Shown: positions 53,262-64,000, numbered from the stretch's first letter. The stretch is 64,000 nucleotides of DNA from Heligmosomoides polygyrus polygyrus (GCA_947396885.1 OX377202.1:5208001-5272000); one strand, 5' to 3'. Translations and numbers: made by a program. The notes: generated by a model not told the origin, from the letters alone.

Positions 53262-53394
53262 CTAGTCGTTAATGTGGCCAGCACTGGGAGCAGTTCATCA
53301 GACGATATATGTACGGTCGGTGCTCAGGTTGGTTGTGATTGGATATAGCATTCTCCTCCTCATGCAGGCCACATTAGCGACTAGCATTAAGATT
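53262..53394. mobile_element. palindromic MITE (GTGGCCTACAT family)
   Basis: Left TACTAGTCGTTAATGTGGCC, right GGCCACATTAGCGACTAGCA. Short member. Confidence 0.7.
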
Positions 53395-53631
53395 TCTAAG
53401 ACCGCTTCCTACCGTCGCAGAAATATTGCTTTCACGCCAAACTTAACTCCACCGTATGCTCCTGCCCATCATAACTCACACATGAATGCTTCAATTCTAG
53501 GCACAAGTGGACCAAATTCGTCTTCTTCTGCTTCGATAGGATCATCTAGAATAATTACGCCTGCTCCACGCCCCACCTCTCAGCCCTTCCCAGTCAACTG
53601 TCGACTCTTCCATAATGGGCCAGAAAATTTC

Positions 53632-53825
53632 AGTACTGGTCTTCAATGTGGCCTACACTGGGAGCTGTGGGGGAAAGCACCATAAGAATCGGTAGCATCG
53701 AATTGGAGTGCCTCCAGGAGACGACGTGTACGGCCGGTTTCCTGATTAGCTGTTGCGGTGCTCTGTTCGGCTGCCATTGGCTGGTGCAATCCCGCCTAGC
53801 CACGCAGGCCACATTAACGACTAGT
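53632..53825. mobile_element. palindromic MITE (GTGGCCTACAT family)
   Basis: Left GTACTGGTCTTCAATGTGGC, right GGCCACATTAACGACTAGTG. CTGATTAGCTG and CCATTGGCTGG lie inside. Two members of one family within 600 bp. Confidence 0.7.
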
Positions 53826-55129
53826 GACAAAGCTTCTAAAACTGCTTCCTAGTCTACAGACAAAAATGGTGGCCACCGTCGTCACATCGAGCATGATTTC
53901 CAGCAGCGTTGTCCCTGAAGGAATTGGTGAATATGCCAGCTGGAGCAGAACAAGGCGCCGGTCTAAGTGAACCGGACAGCGACCGAAACACGAAGATGTC
54001 GGCAATTCTAGAGCTTTTAGAGCATGGCGCCTCTGTTTTTAGTGCTCCTACAAAATGGATGAAATGGTGACGGCTCACAGTCCTCTCCCGTTCAAGCATA
54101 GGGCCTCACCAGGCGCTTCTTCGGGCTACTCCCTGACATTCCACCGATCCGTTCTACCCCTCAGTGCAACGCTCAACAACAACATCACACCCCAGATCTG
54201 ATTGATCACCGTCAACTTGACTGGCAAAAAACTATCAATGACGGATGAGTCTTATGACAGCCAGTTCAACGTAGTAAAGCATAGCGCTTCACGTCTAGGG
54301 AACGACGACAGCCTCACAGCTGTCGTCAGGTGGACACTGGCTGGAGCTGCGGAACGCTGGCTGAGCTATACAGCAGCCAGGTTGACTTTGACGCCGTCTA
54401 TTTGAAGCCAGAGATCTCTAACGGGCTCAAAAAGGACTTGCTTTGGCGCTCTGAGGGAGGACTGCTGATCCAAGGGCGGCCATTCGTTCAGGCCATTGAA
54501 CTCTCAGCTTCCTTTATGGCCCTGAGATACGACTTTCGCGTCTACGAAGCTTCTTGGGAGCTGTCGATGGTCGGCTGAGGGGTTTCAAAGAGCTGTTCAT
54601 ATAGACCAGAAGGCCCTGCGGAAGACTGGAAAACACGAACGGCCACAAGTACCCCTCGCAGCAAAACAACGCTGATCGGTGCCGCTCGGAATTCGCCGAA
54701 ATTGCAAAGCATTGGAGTGACATGCAGTGACATCTGGCAATTAATCGGCCAAAAAAATGCACAGCCTTTTTATCGATCGCGCAAAAAGTGCCGTGAAAAA
54801 TTGGCTCCTTCGGTGCCAAGGAACGACCAATCGTATGCAAATAATCACCCCATATTTAACCATCGTACTGCCTTTCTGTGTGGAAACGCTTGCATAGATA
54901 TTGAAAATTAGGAGAAGAAAAACGCCGAATGGGGCGGCAATGGCCAGCGGCTTCCCGCACAAAGTTCAGAGCTTGGTTCTAAACCAACTGCTCCTTCTAT
55001 TTCCCTTTTCGAATCCTCCAGAATGAGCTGAACATACTCAGCGATGATCGCATGGGACAAATGAATAGCTGGCCTTGCTGGAAGCAAAGCACATAGTGCG
55101 ACGGCTGTCAAACAGTCCAACCAATGCGG
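53826..55129. other. no recognised gene
   Basis: Several open frames of 60-110 codons overlap on both strands, and none matches a family or has convincing splice sites. A GCATGGCGCC motif lies at about 54024. Confidence 0.35.
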
Positions 55130-55880
55130 AGGCATGCTAAATGCATGGCGCACACCAGCGAAATCAGCAGTGGTAGGCAATAGCTGCAAAACTAGAACTC
55201 TAATTTCACGGGTAGACTGCGCTTGCCATTATACGGATACGTATGCAACAAGGACCCTTCCAATCACCTCCACAATTCTCCATGGATGCCAAGTTCGTGG
55301 CGTATTCCTCAATGGTCTAAGGAAATTTGGACGAAATATTGATAGCACTTGCTGACTCAAGGTGTATACTAGGCGATCACAGAATGAGAAACACTACCAA
55401 GTGCTGTTCCAATCGTCTTCATGATTCTGAATAACAGCCAAGTACATGGCGCATTACTCAAAGTGTTAGAGAACATAGCGTAGACCGCGAACGCTGTCAA
55501 ACAGCATAGTCAACTACGTGCACGGCGCACATCTGTAAGGTCAAAACTGATATGTAGCAATGTCTCATAGTTAGACCGGCTCTGTCACTGCAAGTACTTG
55601 TATACATCCTGCTAATCGTTTCCACATTTGTGCATAGAAGCCCAGTGCATGGCGTACACCTCAAAGATGAGTAAAAAAATTACGCCGCTCTTGCTAACGA
55701 ACGGCGTACACTACATAGGTATTCAGAAAAGGTGGAATACAGGACTTTTAATTACATTTGATGTTGTGAAGATATGTATATACTAAGTGCCCTAAGTGCG
55801 CCTTCAATTGGTTCCACAATTCTGAATCGAAGTCAAGTGCACGGCGCATTCCTCAAAGAGTGACAGAGATTTGAGAAAAA
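55130..55880. repeat. degenerate tandem array, about 150-190 bp period
   Basis: Units at about 55137, 55287, 55437, 55640 and 55830 each carry a (T/C)CC(A/T)CAATT-type block followed by CAAG(T)GCATGGCGCATTCCTC-like sequence. A related unit lies at about 56330. The conserved stretch resembles the SINE 3' end, so this may be an array founded by a SINE tail. Confidence 0.5.
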
Positions 55881-57063
55881 TTAGTCAGCACTTGTTAACA
55901 CATGGAATTTACTAAAACAGCAAACAACAGAAATAGAAACCGGAAATCTCTATTGCTTTGGACGCTTCCTCGGGATAAGCCATGCTTTGCATTCTATTCA
56001 GAATAACGCAGCCGATTGATGGCGGACTTGAATCCACAATATACCTACTGTACAAATAGAAATAAATAATGAACCGCAACAGGCCAGCAACCAGTTTTTA
56101 ATTTCTCTCTTTGTAGGCTGGATTAAGCCACGCATTCACTTTCCATGCAACTTGTTGGGCACGATTGCAAGTTGAGCTCGGTCTGTGCATATGTCGGTAT
56201 TATCAGCAGCATGATTAGCTACTGTAGAACGTCCAAAATATTTGGCGCGTTTTGACCTATACTGACCGCGGTCGCCGTTGCCGGGTACCCTTTCAATCAC
56301 ATCGGCGATGTTGCATGTATGTCAAATGCGCAGCGCATTCTGGAAAGTTACGAACTTTAGCTTTCACTAACAGTCGACAACAGTGCTTTTCCACGCAATT
56401 CAGTCATGTAGTCCACACATCGCGACATATGCGAAGCTACGGCCTTTCAAGGCTTTGCTTCAGGATAAGCCGTGCATTTGTTTTTCTTTCAGAGCATGAA
56501 ACTGATAAGAGTCCAGTGGTAATAGAATTTTTCGGTAGCAGTGTGTCAGAAAATAAGATTAACTGGGTCTCAAATGTTCTTGTTATCCTGATGGTCTTCT
56601 CTGACCTTAATTTGACCATACGATGCGCCATGAATTCGATATCTTTGCGAATTCATGGAGATGATTGGTAGTTAAACCGAACCTCGAGAGCATAGTGCTG
56701 CGACTAGCAACTATCGACAACGACGAGAAAACCCCTACTTCTTGCCGGAATCGTTGGCTCTTGGATACAAAAACTTGACTTTTGAGCGAGACGATGGAAA
56801 CGATTGATAAGGGGATTAGAGGGATCAGATCGCTTGTAGACAGCAAGAGCTGCTGACACCCATTTCATCGCTTACCCAAGCATATATCCCCTTGATCCCG
56901 CTTTCCATACCTCAGAATGTCGATTTAAATGAGTCCCGACGATAAAGACGACGGAACCCCCACAAAAAGAGACGACGCCAATTGTTGCTGCGCGTCATTG
57001 GCTAATCTCAGCCGACGAAAACAGGCGTTATACGCCTAGCCAAAGCGTGTCAATTACCCCCAG

Positions 57064-57253
57064 CAACACCCTAAGCAGGAAGCTCTTCGTCGCCGCCGAT
57101 TGTCCTTTGAGGAATTGCCGTTCAGAAGAAATACGGCCTGTAATTAGCCCTGCGGCCAGGCTCACACACCGCCCTGAGACGACGACCGACGACGGCGACG
57201 ACGATGAGAACGCGTCTCGATACAAATCCCCGAGACGAGCCCTAATGGAATAA
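57064..57253 (+). CDS. possible terminal coding exon, unknown product
   Basis: A plausible acceptor (CAATTACCCCCAG, 57051-57063) precedes an open frame to a TAA at 57253. The peptide reads NTLSRKLFVAADCPLRNCRS..., with an acidic patch DDGDDDENASRYKSPRR near the end; G/C-rich third positions. A second frame from the same acceptor (QHPKQEALRRRRLSFEELPF) is also open to a TAG, so the reading is ambiguous. No family recognised. Confidence 0.22.
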
Positions 57254-58028
57254 TGAGTGGGCGATGAATAGGAGGCGCCATCGGTTGCATACGCACAGAT
57301 GAGTGCGGTGATAGCCGGCCGCGTTTGCTTCTGCAGGCTTGTAGGTCTGTCACATGCGCTGCTTGGGTCTGTATGTCCAGAGATCGCACCAGTGTGCTCG
57401 ACATCGGCCGTCTTCGCAGCTGAGAAAAAGTACCCAAATGAGCCACTTCTATGCCTTGAGCTCTGACCACTCGGTCGAAGCGCTGTTAGGCGGCTTCCAG
57501 GAGCGTTAGCACCAAAAGCTTGTTATCTGGTAGCAAAACAATAAACAGATTAAAGTAAGCTGACTAAGAAATAGCTTTTGAAGACATTTTTCTGAAAAAA
57601 AAAACAACAACAGCACGAAAGGTAGCTGCTGGCTGCTGTGAAAAATAATATCAGATGTTAGATGAGGTTTGATGGTGCCTGATGACACTGCTAAGGGCCG
57701 TCTGTGAACTTATTCGAATGCCTCTCAACAAGACTTATAATTGGTCTTGCAGGACATCTAACAAGAAGAATGAGGATGAAGTTTGCCTTCGCTACGGGTC
57801 ATTGGGTGGTCCGTGGTCGAAAAATGACAAAAATTTGCCGCCTAGTAACGCATGGATGGGAGGTCGTGGATAGGACCCGAACGCATTTTTTGATTGTTGA
57901 AGAGGCGTCACTGCCACTTTTTATTACTATTGTTGCTGTTTTCACTAGCTCTATTTTCTTGATTTTTTCTGAACATGATTGCTCCCCTTTATTTTGTTGT
58001 CGGATTTCGAGTACATCTTCTTGAAGTA

Positions 58029-58033
58029 TAAAA

Positions 58034-58068
<35 letters not shown>

Positions 58069-58070
58069 AG
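58029..58070. repeat. (AAAT)n microsatellite
   Basis: About ten AAAT units directly beside the MITE at 58098. Confidence 0.9.
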
Positions 58071-58097
58071 ACTTGGGCAATGCTAACCTAAACATAG

Positions 58098-58222
58098 CCT
58101 TAAGACCCATTTATACTTCGACGCCGAGCGACGCGAAGCTACGCATTGGTGCCAAATTGATCGATCGCGTCGCTCGATCAATGTGGCGTCGCGTCGCTCG
58201 GCGTCGAAGTATAAACGGCCCC
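58098..58222. mobile_element. palindromic MITE with TTTATACTTCGAC ends
   Basis: CATTTATACTTCGACGCCGA and CGGCGTCGAAGTATAAACGG are inverted; the arms are rich in GCGACGCGA. A further end-like block (TGAAGTATAAATCCCGTCTT) at about 58480 suggests a longer or second copy. Confidence 0.7.
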
Positions 58223-59337
58223 TTAGGAGATTCAGGAAGCTCCAAGCGATGTGTTCTACCTCATTTTTCTATAAAAGTTCGACTCGGAGCGAAGGCAATA
58301 CCTAAAGCAACCATGAAGGCAGGGCTATTGATCCCTGGAAGCCATCAAATTCTCGAGTTCCCACATAGTAAGGCGGTAATTGTTTTTGGGCGGGATTTAT
58401 GCTTCCGTCGGGGAACGGCTATCAATATCGATCGTCTGAGCCTCGCAATCAATAGCGGTAGATCTCATAGCACCGTCTGAAGTATAAATCCCGTCTTAAA
58501 TGACCTAGTGAGTCTACTTCTAAATACGACTATTACAGCATCTCGTGGGAGGTTTACCAGACCCTCGGAAAAGCTTAAGGGGTAAGGAGTGACCGTGCTA
58601 GGGTTCCTCCAATGCTCTATAAGGGTAAATCGAATGCACTTCTGAACATCCGAAGGAGGGACGTAAGAGGATGTTTGGAGCTCTATGGCATCGTGACGAG
58701 ACTTAGGTATAGGCACCCTTGGCGATCCGTCAAAGATCTAAACAGCAACTGAAGCTACCAAGGCATCACGAGTAACTCTTGACCCGGCTCACGTGCCGTC
58801 AGGTGTCAAAATATGTGGTCGACCCCGACCCAGTACAGAGACCACAGGAAAAATCGGCCCATTTACTTAAGCACCTCCGTTCTTTCAAGCCGAACAACAT
58901 CGCACTGTGGGCGGCCATAAAAATGGAACGTCAGACGACGTTCCATGAGGCTGGGAAGGGGAGGTCAGATGACGGAAGCCTAAGACGAGCGATTGGCGAC
59001 ACGATGCTGGTCGCCCTCGAAATCTCTTCAGTACTCGTGTAATCCCGTCTTGATTACTACCTCGTGGCGTGAAAGACGACGTAAATCCAGCATGAATGAC
59101 ATAAGCGTTTCGACATTGTCGTCATAGAAAAACCGGTCTCCACTACAGTACCGCCGGCGACAACAATGACATCGAGGATTAGAAGCCGTGGGGAAACCGC
59201 GGTCTGTGAACCTTGAACGACGAGTACTGGAGTAGAATACGCGGGCAGAATTAGTTGAATGTGAAAAAATGTTTGGAAGGTGAAGAGAAAGTAAAAAAAA
59301 ATATGGACCAATACACCTGTTTTTTAGAAAGAAAAAT

Positions 59338-59520
59338 GATACACTTCGAGAGCACGCTCCGCTGGGATCCGGGAACGCGTCGTTGCTGCTACCGTAACCG
59401 CGGCAGCCAATCAGAGACCGGATAATCCACACAGGCAGAACACATGATTTGTTGCTGCGATTACGGTAGGAGCAACGGTGCGTTCCCGCACTACTGCGGT
59501 GCGTCTTCGCGACATGTACC
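59338..59520. mobile_element. palindromic MITE (GTCGCGA family, TTACGGTA subtype)
   Basis: Right end GTGCGTCTTCGCGACATGTA; arms CTGCTACCGTAACCGCGGCA and TTGTTGCTGCGATTACGGTA face each other, with AGCCAATCAGAG inside. Closest to 3085-3256. Confidence 0.65.
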
Positions 59521-60300
59521 GAAAAAAAACACAAAAAAGTACGAGGAAGAGTGACTTGTAGAGATACAAGAAGTGGTTCAGGCTGGACCAGCACAAGAAT
59601 AAATAATCGTGTCATGACACATAAGGGTTCGATTTCTCTCTCATGGTGTGCATGACATCCTCAAATCTACTTCCTTCCTAAAATACCTTTGAAAAAGGCT
59701 TTTAAAAAGAGAACGCTGAACCTGAGGGTCCCACGAGGAACAGAACACAGAGGAAACGGTAGTAAATTAGGAGCGAATGAACGTATGGACGAATGCGAAT
59801 GGAGTCCCTTCCCTTGCATAGCTAAATAAGTTCAATTCGATAGAGAATGAACAAGGAAAAGTGAGGATTTTCAAGGCTTCGGAATACGCCACGCATTCCA
59901 CCTAGCTCTAAATTTCAACATTTAATATAAAAATTACAAAATAACGCATGTCAAGCCATAACAAGCATTACAAGACTAATTAACCTCTGACAAATTCTCA
60001 AAAAATACTTGGAGGAAATGTGACAATAGATAATAACCGTAACAACATGAACAATAATAGAATTATATCAGCATTATTATTAATTTGTTATTATTTGAAA
60101 GAAAACAAGAAAAGCGCCTCTGCTCCACCAAGACATATCATAAGAGACATAGAAGTGTAGAGATGTAGAAGTTCCTAGGCGTATTAAAAATACAAATTCT
60201 ATAAAATGCATAGATTTTTTGCAGTGTTCGCAAAACGAACAAAATTTTGCGATCTAAAAGAAAGAGCGAAAAGATAAGGTTGTGCGAAAACTAATCGGGT
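59521..60300. other. no recognised gene; AT-rich
   Basis: A SINE-tail motif at about 59883 (GAATACGCCACGCATTCCAC) is the only recognisable item. Confidence 0.4.
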
Positions 60301-60503
60301 TTATGTCGTGAAGATGGGCAGCATTGGGAGGTGGTGGCACACCAGCCAATCGTAGTCAAGCAGACCACCGGCCGTACACATGTTAGCCAATCAGAACACC
60401 ACTGATCGCACGGGTGATCTCTGAGTGGCGCGCTAATCTGATGCGGACTGATTGGCTGACGCGCTCTCACCTACCAATGCTGGTCATCTTCCCGACATGT
60501 ACC
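60301..60503. mobile_element. palindromic MITE (GTCGCGA family)
   Basis: Left GTCGTGAAGATGGGCAGCAT, right AATGCTGGTCATCTTCCCGA and CATGTACC; CCAATCGTAG, CCAATCAGAA and CTGATTGGCTG motifs are inside. Confidence 0.7.
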
Positions 60504-60665
60504 GATAATCGACTCATACCCCAACAGTTCCGATTAATCGTTGCAATGCAAGGGTTCTACCTACGTCTTCACGGTCACCAAAGGGTCAGATATCCACTGC
60601 CGGAGCAGGTGAAATGGCTAAAGGGAAGTCTACAGGAAACGTCCATTAGATCCGGAAAAACTCAC

Positions 60666-60845
60666 GCATTCGGCAGGAGATCGCTCCGACGGTGGCGATC
60701 CGCATGTCGCGAAGCTTGAACAGCAACACGTTCACCAGTCGCCGCGACGTCTTACGGAACACCGGCGCCGACACCGATCGCGGAATCCGTTTTGACGTCG
60801 TCGGCATCATCGGCTCGGACGGGTCAGGAGAGGGCTTCGAATGCA
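60666..60845 (-). CDS. probable internal exon, unknown product
   Basis: A consensus donor (exon ...CGAATGC, then GTGAGTTTTT, 60665 downward) and a good acceptor (CACGCTGCTCAG, 60857-60846) bound an open 180-nt frame whose length is a multiple of three (phase 1-1). More than 80% of third positions are G or C, the strongest bias in the window. The peptide is Ser/Pro-rich first (SKPSPDPSEPMMPTTSKR), then basic and hydrophobic (RKTSRRLVNVLLFKLRDMRI). No family recognised. A plus-strand frame is also open here, which lowers certainty. Same strand as the RGS exon, but the phases do not join directly. Confidence 0.42.
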
Positions 60846-61487
60846 CTGAGCAGCGTGGCACGAACAGAGTTCATAGGCGCCACCAGCGTGACGACATCAG
60901 CAATGCATGCGGCTGGGGCGGCGCTTCGAGGGCGCCTACAACCTCGCTGGCCCCTCCCACCGAGCTATTCCTCTGCACAGAATGATGCCGAGAGGTGTTG
61001 TCTGGCCCGGTGCTCTGTGAGCTGGTCGGGGTTTCGAAACGCCGACAGCGGTAACTATAGCTAACAGAACCTGGGCCCAGATTCACCAACGATTTACCGA
61101 TGGAACCTAGCACGAAACCGCCACGTATCGCGATTCTTCAGCTTGGTAGGTTTCCGGTGGAAACTGTTGTCACGGTTATTCGGCTAGAACGTCGGGTAAA
61201 CGACGCGGTGAAGTTATGTTAGCGTTCTACTGCCAATGTCTGACCCAGTGGCAACGAGTTCGGCGCGCTGCCAAGTGTAGACGGACGCAAGCGCGGCATT
61301 CTTCACCGTGTCTTTCGTGAATGACAGCGCCTGTAAGTCTCTGGCAAGGAGCATGCTAGGTAAATCAGTGGTAGCCATTTACCGACTCCTTCGTTGATGA
61401 ACCCGGGCCCTGGTTTTTCGACCTGCAAGCTGCAAATCGCCTAGTCTGGCTTGAACGTTCAGCAATTTCAATAAAATGTATGAAGGT

Positions 61488-61765
61488 AAAAGGATAAAAG
61501 ACTCGATAATTAGGCTTTTGCATGATGCGCCACGCATTCTACATCTACGGAATGTCGTGGAGGTGATAAGAACTGTGCGTTTGACCTTCACCATGATTTG
61601 CGGTGGCCGGCCGACGAAGAAGTCAGCGCTTTGTCCTTCCCAGACAAATCTGGTGCCAATTCACCGACACCGGGGGAATCGAAGGCTTGGTTGGCCTGGG
61701 CGGGAAATCCGAACTTAGTAAGATCTTGGTATCGGGTGCACCTGATCTTCCTTCGACCTGCATGC
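61488..61765 (-). mobile_element. tRNA-derived SINE
   Basis: Tail AAAAGGATAAAAGACTCG, GATGCGCCACGCATTCTACA, CAGACAAATCTGGTGCCAAT, TTGGCCTGGGCGGGAAATCC; the head is decayed after GGTATCGGGTGCACC. Confidence 0.8.
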
Positions 61766-61917
61766 TATACTCACTTAAACGGCAATTTCAATAAGAGGAA
61801 CTAGGGTCGAACATGAAGTCTTCAAGTGAAATTCACGCCCACTGGGACGCGCCATGCATCTGTTTTCATCAGAATTCATTCTCGGGTACAATAGAGCTTA
61901 AGCAGTTCCACTCTGGC

Positions 61918-62170
61918 GGCTCCAGCATTTCCTCTCCTGGAGCGCAATGTAGCGCAGTCAGGGAATTCACTGTCTGTCACATGCACCTCGTGGTTCTTGG
62001 TTCGAACTTATTGCCCGGATGCGGGCCAATCAAGCCCTCCACTACTCCGGGGTCGTTCAGTTGGCACCAGATTTTTCTAGAAAGGTTCATCGACTGGCCA
62101 GCGCATGTCTTTGTAAAAGCCGATTATACATTCATATTACCTCGTCCCGAAGGAATGAAATGCGTGTTAC
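61918..62170 (+). mobile_element. tRNA-derived SINE, diverged
   Basis: Head AATGTAGCGCAGTCAGGGAA, box B-like GGTTCGAACTT, body GGCCAATCAAGCCCTCCACT and CACCAGATTTTTCTAG. The 3' end is lost near 62165. Confidence 0.65.
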
Positions 62171-62572
62171 CACCTGCGCGGAAAATCTGCTTCAGCCTCG
62201 GATTACACAAACTGCTCCAGGCGACGGACCACAAGGTAGAAATGGGCTTAAGCGCTGAAACATCTTACGATTAGATACCTATAGATGCTCCAAGCTGTCA
62301 CTGTTCCCAGGTGGTCCATAATTCAAGGGGTCTATAGCCTAGAACGCTGCTGTAGATTAATCTCCACCGTCTGCTATTCATGAGACGAATAGCAGCCCAA
62401 TTTTTGCACTACGACACCCAGTGCGATGACGGATGACCTTATTAGGTGGAGCGACAAGGACGCCGCTCCCTACCCTCATTCATAAGATATACGAGGTCGA
62501 ATACGTCTTCCAAGCATTGTAAACGTCCAGCTTCCTATAGAGATGGGAGAGTAAACGTTGAGCATCTCCATC

Positions 62573-62749
62573 ATGCAGAATCGCATCCAGGTCACCCCAG
62601 GACCTGTGTTTCTACCAGCAGTTCAAAGAAATAGAGAGGATCGTGAACGGGATCTCGTTTTTGGACCGAAAAATCAAGAGCCTAGCTCTAGAGTAGGATA
62701 CAAGATTCAAGAGTTTCTAGACATTGCAAGAATGGTGACACTAAACCAG
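62573..62749 (+). CDS. possible coding exon, unknown product
   Basis: From an ATG at 62573 (or an acceptor just after it) the frame runs 59 codons to a consensus donor (CTAAACCAG, then GTATGA). The peptide is hydrophilic and protein-like: NREDRERDLVFGPKNQEPSS, then RVGYKIQEFLDIARMVTLNQ. The donor splits cleanly between codons. The overlapping frame from 62446 is also open but ends without a splice signal. No family recognised. Confidence 0.35.
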
Positions 62750-62837
62750 GTATGAACAGACAGCCTTTGTCTTATGGCAGTGACATCCGGCCTTGTTTTT
62801 AAATCAGGGTTACCGTACTTCTATAGATGAAAAGACC

Positions 62838-63100
62838 CTGGTGGCGTAGTCAGAGAGCGCATTGGCTGTTAAGGGCCCTAGCAAGGCTGCCCAAACCTTC
62901 TGCTTCTCCTGTGTCAACGGATCCGCAGTAGAGTTGTGTGAAAGGATAAAACACTGACTTGTCCACTGTTTGGCCAGCAGAATTCATCGTGTAGGCCAAA
63001 CATGTATTAAAATCGTCTTCAGGAAATCCAGTAGATGTGGAATATGTGGCGCACATACCAACAGGAATTAAGCAACGCCATTGTATAGGCCTTTATCTTT
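62838..63100 (+). mobile_element. tRNA-derived SINE, diverged
   Basis: Head CCTGGTGGCGTAGTCAGAGA, GTGAAAGGATAAAACACTGA, CTTGTCCACTGTTTGGCC, 3' end GAATATGTGGCGCACATACC and CCTTTATCTTTT tail. Confidence 0.72.
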
Positions 63101-63109
63101 TGAAAGGAA

Positions 63110-63398
63110 GTATATTAGCACAGTTAGGGAAGTTGCCTGCTGTCTCTGGTTTCAAGTTCCTCGTTCGGAGTCCCCGCCCAGGCCAAACAAGCATTCCATT
63201 CCTCTGGTGTCGACGAACTGGTAGCAGATCTGCGCAGGAAGGACAGAACACTGACATGTTCGTTGTTTGGCCACCACAAATCATTGTTTAGAACAAAACA
63301 CGCATTCTGACTACCTCTACATTATCCCACCCAAGCAGAATGCATGGCGCATACCAATACGGTCTGACTGCCGCCTTTGTAGGCCTTTATCTTTTATG
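63110..63398 (+). mobile_element. tRNA-derived SINE, tandem with the previous copy
   Basis: Starts right after the tail of the 62838 copy: head AGCACAGTTAGGGAAGTTGC, CCCGCCCAGGCCAAACAAGC, CACTGACATGTTCGTTG, 3' end AGAATGCATGGCGCATACCA and a CCTTTATCTTTTA tail. Both end in the same tail, consistent with insertion of one SINE at the tail of another. Confidence 0.75.
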
Positions 63399-63574
63399 TA
63401 TAGAAAAAGCCGAAAGAAGGTCGGTTTCCGTAATGGGCAAGTCTCACAGAGCAAATGGATATGGTTAACGGGTGGCGCAATCGGAAGGAGGGGCCGATCT
63501 CCCATCTGCGAATTGATCTTGATAGTTCCACTTCCCCTCAGGGCAACTTCATAAGCTTTTAATCAGGTCGCGAT

Positions 63575-63645
63575 AGCGAAAGCCACCGATTGGATCTGAA
63601 CCCACATCCGACTGTGAGTTTTTCCGCTGCGCCACCAAAGCCGAC
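63575..63645 (-). repeat. tRNA-like SINE head
   Basis: On the minus strand, TTGGTGGCGCAGCGGAAAAA (box A type) and GGTTCAGATCC (box B type) are about 50 nt apart. Acceptor pairing is poor. Beyond 63650 there is a TTTA-rich stretch (about 63711-63745) and nothing else recognised. Confidence 0.5.
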
Positions 63646-64000
63646 TTAGTTGAGTTCATTTATTCAGGCTTCAACTTCAATTAGATGCTTCTGCTTCTTT
63701 TCTGCCAGTCAGTTCTATTTATTCATTTATTTACTTATTTATCTATTCATCAACGGCAAAGAGTCACTTAGGAAATAGGAATTAAAGGTATTATTGTACT
63801 TTCACTACCAAAAGGTCAAGGAGAGGTCGAGGGGGTTATTTGGGGTGCGGATAAGGAATGTGACATCTATTTTTGAAATTTCGACCGATTACGGTAGGCT
63901 ACGGTAGGTACGGGTGACTAAGGTCATGATCACTGATTTTATGCAAACTTCATCAATGGGGGTTATCTGTGGGTGCTGATCACGAATCTGACAGTCGTTT

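Overview
The window is eukaryotic and almost certainly comes from a nematode. The clearest sign is two exact copies of the 22-nt nematode spliced leader SL1 (38318-38339 and 38793-38814). Transposons, codon use and a reverse-transcriptase tail like those seen in strongylid (hookworm-type) genomes suggest a clade V, possibly strongylid, species; that level of assignment is inference. There are no prokaryotic genes, operons or CRISPR arrays.

Host coding content is sparse. One exon is recognised with confidence: the N-terminal part of an RGS (regulator of G-protein signalling) domain on the minus strand at 1267-1494. A handful of further stretches have coding-like composition and/or good splice sites but no recognised family (14236-14445, 26665-26946, 32846-32966, 57064-57253, 60666-60845, 62573-62749). 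The rest looks like introns or intergenic DNA filled by transposable elements.

The repeat landscape is the main content. (1) A tRNA-derived SINE has box A/box B heads, a roughly 200-bp body and a 3' end of TAAAGGA repeats; about 20 recognisable copies are present, several with 11-13 bp target-site duplications. (2) A complete 1302-bp mariner (16818-18119) is inserted in a satellite-like repeat and carries an uninterrupted transposase ORF that lacks the third catalytic Asp. Two mariner pseudogene halves lie at 27.2 and 38.0 kb. (3) Two 1.24-kb foldback elements with TA target sites hold a relic of an IS630/Tc1-type transposase in the loop (10131-11371 and 27977-29216). (4) Elements with 8-bp target duplications and GGATCTATCC ends (6208-6709, 44939-45503, 49693-50189 plus shorter derivatives) have an internal minisatellite and variable poly-C tracts. 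(5) Large foldbacks have subterminal GTGTCCAATTTGACG-like motifs. (6) Two related families of palindromic MITEs have CCAAT-type motifs inside. (7) Two foldbacks have tRNA-like arms. (8) A 1.12-kb foldback has 169-bp subrepeats (51652-52771). (9) Several local satellites and microsatellites occur. (10) LINE 3' remnants occur at 1.8, 37.3 and 46.5 kb.

Layout: 0-5.4 kb RGS exon, LINE tail and a three-level nest of inverted repeats; 5.5-13.7 kb foldbacks and MITEs; 13.7-18.8 kb a possible exon, minisatellites and the mariner; 18.8-31 kb an AT-rich tract, foldbacks, a mariner relic and a transposase-bearing foldback; 31-45 kb palindromes, SINEs, the SL1-bearing tandem duplication and hammerhead-like modules; 45-64 kb more SINEs and MITEs, the 169-bp-subrepeat foldback, a degenerate tandem array and a few candidate exons. 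The most unusual signals are the SL1-containing tandem repeat with an overlapping hammerhead-like fold, the nested palindromes at 3.5-5.4 kb, and an ATGCGCCATGC-type motif shared by several otherwise unrelated repeat families throughout the window.
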